36,105 bases of DNA from Fusobacterium_C necrophorum (GTDB taxonomy: Bacteria > Fusobacteriota > Fusobacteriia > Fusobacteriales > Fusobacteriaceae): assembly GCF_900104395.1 (NCBI RefSeq), contig NZ_FMXX01000029.1; one strand, 5' to 3'. A program made the translations under genes and the position numbers. Positions within the stretch are counted from its first letter, which is position 1; every line of letters begins with the position of its first letter. Shown piece by piece: positions 33,047 through 36,105 of the stretch. The notes under the pieces were generated by a model. The model was not told the origin of the DNA. It made no database searches and worked only from the letters and a program-made list of their open reading frames with translations.

Positions 33047-34404
33047 TTCTTTCCTTAAAAGATATTAAAACCTCCTCATTTTCCACTATGATACATAGTA
33101 TTCAATATTTGATTTCGGTTTTGTTTGATAAATTCAGTTTTCTTTCGGGAAATTTAAAGAATTTCGAGGCTCTCCAGTTTGAAAAGTTGCTATTGGGGGA
33201 AGCAAATATTGTGGAATTACAAAATTCGATCAAACTTCTTTCTAAAATTTTGACACAATATTATAATAGGAAGACTGTTATTTTACTGGATGAATATGAC
33301 AGTCCTATCGTATCTGCTTACGAGCATGGATATTATGAGGAAGCGATTTCTTTTTTCCGAATCTTTTACAGTGCGGCTTTGAAAGACAATGAATATTTAC
33401 ATAAGGGAATTATGACAGGAATATTACGAGTGGCAAAGGAAGGAATTTTTTCCGGACTGAATAATTTAGCGGTATATAGTATTTTGGATGAGAAATACAG
33501 TTCTTCCTTTGGACTGACGGAAACAGAAGTGGGAGAAGTATTGGAGTATTACGAATTGGAATACAATATGGAAAAAGTGAAAGAATGGTATGACGGATAC
33601 TTGTTTGGAAATACGGAAATCTATAATCCCTGGTCAATTCTGAACTATATCTCGAATCAAACATTGGAAGCGTATTGGATTAATACCTCCAGTAATGTTT
33701 TGGTATACGATGTATTGGAAAAAGCGAATATGGACATTTTTGAAGAATTGCAAGCCGTTTTTCAAGGAAAGGAAATTCAAAAGACCTTGGATTACTCCTT
33801 TAGTTTCCAAGATATGAAAAATCCGCAGGAAATATGGCAGTTATTGGTGCATAGCGGATATTTAAAGACGGAAAAAAATATGGGAAATCATAGATATTTG
33901 TTAAAAATTCCAAATCAGGAAATTCATGATTTTTTTGAAAAAAGTTTCTTGAATCGTTTTTTAGGGGGAGTGGATTATTTTCATGATATGATGTTTGCCT
34001 TAAAACAAGGGAATATTAAAGTATTTGAAAAGAAATTACAGGATATTTTACTTAGCAATGTCAGTTATTATGATGTAGGGCAAGAGGAAAAATATTATCA
34101 TAATCTGGTTCTGGGGATGGTTTTATCTTTATCGAAAGAATATGAAATTCACTCCAATGTAGAGAGCGGCTATGGAAGATATGATATTGCTTTGGAGCCG
34201 AGAGAAAAAACAAAAGCGGGTTTTGTGTTCGAATGTAAATTGGCTAAATCGGAAGAAGAATTGGAAAGAAAAGCAGAGGAAGCTTTACAACAGATAGCAG
34301 AAAAGAAATATGAAGTTGTATTACAAGAAAGAGGAATTTCCAAGATTATAAGCTTAGGGCTTGCTTTTTACGGAAAAAAAGTAAAAATAATTTCAAAATT
34401 TTGA
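32770..34404 (+). CDS. AAA-ATPase-like / PD-(D/E)XK nuclease-like protein, paralogue 3
   Basis: A 544-residue third copy. Its first 92 residues are almost those of paralogue 1; residues about 93-165 are unlike both others; the middle (YEHGYYEEAISFF to NPWSILNYIS) is shared; from about 310 to the end it is divergent, including a different C-terminus ending KVKIISKF. The nuclease-like region has GRYDIALEP and FVFECKLAKS, so the acidic residues and Lys are kept, with Cys between Glu and Lys. Start GTG 32770 with AGAGAGGTG upstream. No terminator is visible downstream. This is the mosaic member that best shows block exchange. Confidence 0.84.
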   Translation: MKLLPIGIADFKEIIESNCYYIDKTQWIEELLQDGAKVKLFTRPRRFGKTLNMSMLQYFWDISNKEENRKLFQGLKIERSPYMEEQGKYPVIFLSLKDIKTSSFSTMIHSIQYLISVLFDKFSFLSGNLKNFEALQFEKLLLGEANIVELQNSIKLLSKILTQYYNRKTVILLDEYDSPIVSAYEHGYYEEAISFFRIFYSAALKDNEYLHKGIMTGILRVAKEGIFSGLNNLAVYSILDEKYSSSFGLTETEVGEVLEYYELEYNMEKVKEWYDGYLFGNTEIYNPWSILNYISNQTLEAYWINTSSNVLVYDVLEKANMDIFEELQAVFQGKEIQKTLDYSFSFQDMKNPQEIWQLLVHSGYLKTEKNMGNHRYLLKIPNQEIHDFFEKSFLNRFLGGVDYFHDMMFALKQGNIKVFEKKLQDILLSNVSYYDVGQEEKYYHNLVLGMVLSLSKEYEIHSNVESGYGRYDIALEPREKTKAGFVFECKLAKSEEELERKAEEALQQIAEKKYEVVLQERGISKIISLGLAFYGKKVKIISKF

Positions 34405-34525
34405 GAAAAAATTGAAAAGGCATCTCTTGGAAATATTATCTTTAGAATAACATTTTTTCTTGAACAAAATATCTCAAAAAAGATAGATTTATCAATTGAA
34501 AATGAGAAAAAAAGAAAAAAAGAGG
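34405..34525. other. Gene-free spacer before the porin promoter
   Basis: An AT-rich stretch with no open frame of note, no clean terminator for paralogue 3 and no further sigma-E-like site. Confidence 0.5.
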
Positions 34526-34554
34526 TTTACAAAATTAAAATTATAGTGTATAGT
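34526..34554 (+). promoter_or_regulatory. Promoter of the FomA-type porin
   Basis: TTTACA (34526-34531), 17-nt spacer, TATAGT (34549-34554), with an A-tract upstream. A start near 34561 gives a leader of about 70 nt. Confidence 0.75.
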
Positions 34555-34569
34555 ACTAGTAATGGGAAT

Positions 34570-34599
34570 GGTCGTGTTTGCTCCTTTGCTTACACCACC
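34570..34599 (+). promoter_or_regulatory. 5'-leader hairpin of the porin mRNA
   Basis: GGTCGTGT (34570-34577) pairs with ACACCACC (34592-34599), with one C-C mismatch. It would sit about 10 nt from the mRNA 5' end and could stabilise the transcript. The ribosome site AAGGGGGAAA (about 34618-34626) lies free downstream and is rich in G. Confidence 0.5.
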
Positions 34600-34631
34600 A
34601 TAGAATATTATTTTATAAGGGGGAAATTTTT

Positions 34632-35765
34632 ATGAAAAAATTAGCACTTGTATTAGGTTCTTTATTAGTCATCGGTTCTGCCGCTTCTGCTAAAGAAGTG
34701 ATGCCTGCTCCTATGCCTGAACCTGAAGTTAAAATCGTTGAAAAACCTGTCGAAGTTATCGTTTATCGTGACCGTGTCGTTCAAGCGCCTGCTAAATGGA
34801 AACCTAATGGGTCTGTTGGTGTTGAATTAAGAACTCAAGGAAAAGTTGAAAACAAAGGTAAAAAAGCTACTGAAGAAAATGCAAGAAAAGGTTGGGCTGG
34901 AAAAGAACCTAATGTTAGATTGGAAACAAAAGCTTCTGTAAACTTCACTGAAAATCAAAATTTGGAAGTAAGAACAAGACAAACTCATGTTCTTACTAAA
35001 ACAGATTCTGATAAGGAAGAATCAAATCATAAAGATACACAAGTAAGAATTCGACATACTTATAACTTTGGAAAATTAGGTTCTTCTAAAGTTGGATTTA
35101 AGGTAGCATCTCAATATTTACATGATGATCATGTTGATTCTTTAAGAACAAGAGCAGTGTTTGATTTTGCTGATTATATTTATAGCAATAGCTTATTCAA
35201 AACAACTGCATTAGAAATTGGTCCTTCATATAAATATGTATGGGGAGGAAATGATGACAGATATTATAATGCTCTTGGACTTTATGCAAATGCAGAATTC
35301 GAATTGCCATATGGATTTGGTTTCCAAGCAGAATTTGAAGATGCCTTTACTTATACTTCTACTGGTAAGGGAGATGGAAAAAGAGATAAAGCTAAACTAG
35401 GACATGCAGATTTTGTTTTATCTCATAGCTTAGATTTATATAAAGAAGGAAAACATTCTTTGGCTTTCTTAAATGAATTAGAATATGAAACTTTCTGGGC
35501 TTGGGATAAAAAAGATGCTAGTATGGAAGAATGGCCACATGTTGATGGACATGGAAGAGTTAATAGTGAAGGAAAAAATAAAAAATGGGGAGCATATGAA
35601 CTTACTTATACTCCAAAACTTCAATATAACTACCAAGCTACTGAATTCGTAAAATTGTATGCAGCTATTGGAGGAGAATACGTAAATAGAGAAAATAATA
35701 AATCAACTGCACGTTACTGGAGATGGAATCCAACAGCATGGGCTGGTATGAAAGTTACTTTCTAA
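34632..35765 (+). CDS. fomA: FomA-type major outer membrane porin
   Basis: A 377-residue outer membrane beta-barrel. The signal peptide MKKLALVLGSLLVIGSAASA is the standard start of fusobacterial FomA proteins. A proline-rich periplasmic segment follows (MPAPMPEPEVKIVEKPVEVI) and then VYRDRVV and alternating aromatic beta strands up to a C-terminal Phe (AGMKVTF), the usual signal for outer membrane assembly. It forms a general diffusion pore; FomA is also an adhesin and antigen. I chose ATG 34632 with GGGGG upstream; the longer frame from 34578 lies in the leader. Oddly, Arg is CGT in the first 45 or so codons and mostly AGA later. It has its own promoter and terminator. Confidence 0.88.
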   Translation: MKKLALVLGSLLVIGSAASAKEVMPAPMPEPEVKIVEKPVEVIVYRDRVVQAPAKWKPNGSVGVELRTQGKVENKGKKATEENARKGWAGKEPNVRLETKASVNFTENQNLEVRTRQTHVLTKTDSDKEESNHKDTQVRIRHTYNFGKLGSSKVGFKVASQYLHDDHVDSLRTRAVFDFADYIYSNSLFKTTALEIGPSYKYVWGGNDDRYYNALGLYANAEFELPYGFGFQAEFEDAFTYTSTGKGDGKRDKAKLGHADFVLSHSLDLYKEGKHSLAFLNELEYETFWAWDKKDASMEEWPHVDGHGRVNSEGKNKKWGAYELTYTPKLQYNYQATEFVKLYAAIGGEYVNRENNKSTARYWRWNPTAWAGMKVTF

Positions 35766-35802
35766 TCTAGCTTAGCATAGATTATCTGAAAAATATACTC
35801 AA

Positions 35803-35829
35803 GGCACTCACTTTGTGGGTGTCTTTTTT
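35803..35829 (+). terminator. Porin terminator
   Basis: GGCACTCAC (35803-35811) pairs with GTGGGTGTC (35815-35823), with G-U pairs, followed by T35824-T35829. A smaller stem TAATCTA/TAGATTA (35763-35784) overlaps the stop codon. Confidence 0.85.
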
Positions 35830-35940
35830 ATTCTTTAGGAAATTATAAATGGAAAGAAGGAGTAAAATGTTTAAAAAAAATGTAGAGTTGAAGAAGGAAA
35901 AAGATGAAAAAAAAGAAAAAATATTTTTTTGCACGCGAAA

Positions 35941-35964
35941 AAACCTAATGAAATATTAGGTTTT
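35941..35964 (-). terminator. Terminator-like hairpin of the right-hand transposase
   Basis: AAACCTAAT (35941-35949) pairs with ATTAGGTTT (35955-35963). Read on the - strand, it is followed by a run of T (complement of A35938-A35943 and beyond). The transposase stop codon lies inside the stem. Confidence 0.7.
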
Positions 35965-36105
35965 GGAAAGATATGAGATGTGAATTTTTCTTCCATACCA
36001 GCGTACCGTGATGTAAAGTTCTTTTTTCCTCATGGGGATATGGCAATTTGGGCATAGGAAAGGATGTATTTGAAAATTTTCTAGCATGGAGTTGACATAA
36101 AAGGA
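35956..36105 (-). CDS. IS91-like transposase, C-terminal part (enters from the right)
   Basis: An open frame on the - strand comes in from the right edge and ends with TAA at 35958-35956, giving 49 residues: ...MLENFQIHPFLCPNCHIPMRKKELY...SYLSKT. A CPxC near the end, after a HP-(L/F)-x-CP run, is the usual C-terminus of IS91/IS801-type (Y2) transposases. It matches in type the N-terminal fragment at the left edge, also on the - strand, so they may be two copies of one element. The catalytic part lies outside the window. Confidence 0.65.
   Translation of the reverse strand, partial: SFYVNSMLENFQIHPFLCPNCHIPMRKKELYITVRWYGRKIHISYLSKT

Noticed and set aside
35867..35959. A 30-codon + strand ORF (starts MFKKNVELKKEKDEKK) with a good AAGGAG ribosome site.
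   Set aside because: Low-complexity Lys/Glu sequence with no family likeness, and its stop lies in the transposase terminator hairpin. It might be the 5' remnant of a gene cut by the insertion, but nothing proves it.

Overview
The window looks like chromosomal DNA of a Fusobacterium. The evidence is a FomA-type porin with the genus-typical lipid-independent signal peptide and terminal Phe, an AtoE/AtoD/AtoA short-chain fatty acid module, clostridial-type ThiC and Elp3-like radical SAM proteins next to Gram-negative envelope genes, and AT-rich DNA with A/T third positions. The base composition seems less extreme than in F. nucleatum, so I lean to the F. necrophorum/gonidiaformans side of the genus. 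That is an inference. All intact genes read on the + strand.

Layout. Positions 1-340 hold the 5' end of an IS91-like transposase (- strand) and a hairpin. 357-3566: ACT-domain protein plus UPF0210 partner, ychF, and rpmF with its own strong promoter and terminator. 3637-14119: a long, tightly packed operon for fatty-acid initiation and elongation (plsX, fabH, fabD, acpP, hairpin, fabF) running into rnc, an Elp3-like radical SAM gene, a reduced RNase G, coaD, radA and disA. 14128-14636: an isolated exported FMN-binding-like protein with a consensus promoter and terminator. 14665-19545: miaB, rho, a LysM/M23 endopeptidase and ispG. 19544-20790: an ECF sigma factor (fusobacterial sigma-E type), a small membrane protein (candidate anti-sigma) and a helical exported protein, behind a sigma-E-like promoter. 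20816-21855: rpmE (type B) and upp. 21871-24373: copper chaperone copZ and copper ATPase copA. 24457-27271: atoE-atoD-atoA. 27294-28746: TPP riboswitch and thiC.

The most interesting part is the gene-free stretch 28747-29228. It carries two tandem copies of the promoter motif seen in front of the sigma factor (AAACTTTTTT, then GTCTAA, with C-to-G spacing exactly 19 nt in all three). These are followed by a C-rich, strongly structured segment and a textbook terminator at 29106-29135. I read this as a sigma-E-dependent small RNA locus, like the FoxI/FoxJ sRNAs known from F. nucleatum. Its C-rich loop is complementary to G-rich Shine-Dalgarno sites such as that of the FomA-type porin at 34632, in the same window.

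29190-34404 holds three tandem AAA-ATPase-like/PD-(D/E)XK (DUF1703-type) paralogues that are mosaics of near-identical and divergent blocks, with long direct DNA repeats across their ends and spacers. 34526-35829 is the porin with its own promoter, leader hairpin and terminator. 35941-36105 is the 3' end of another IS91-like transposase on the - strand, so IS-like genes bound the window on both sides.
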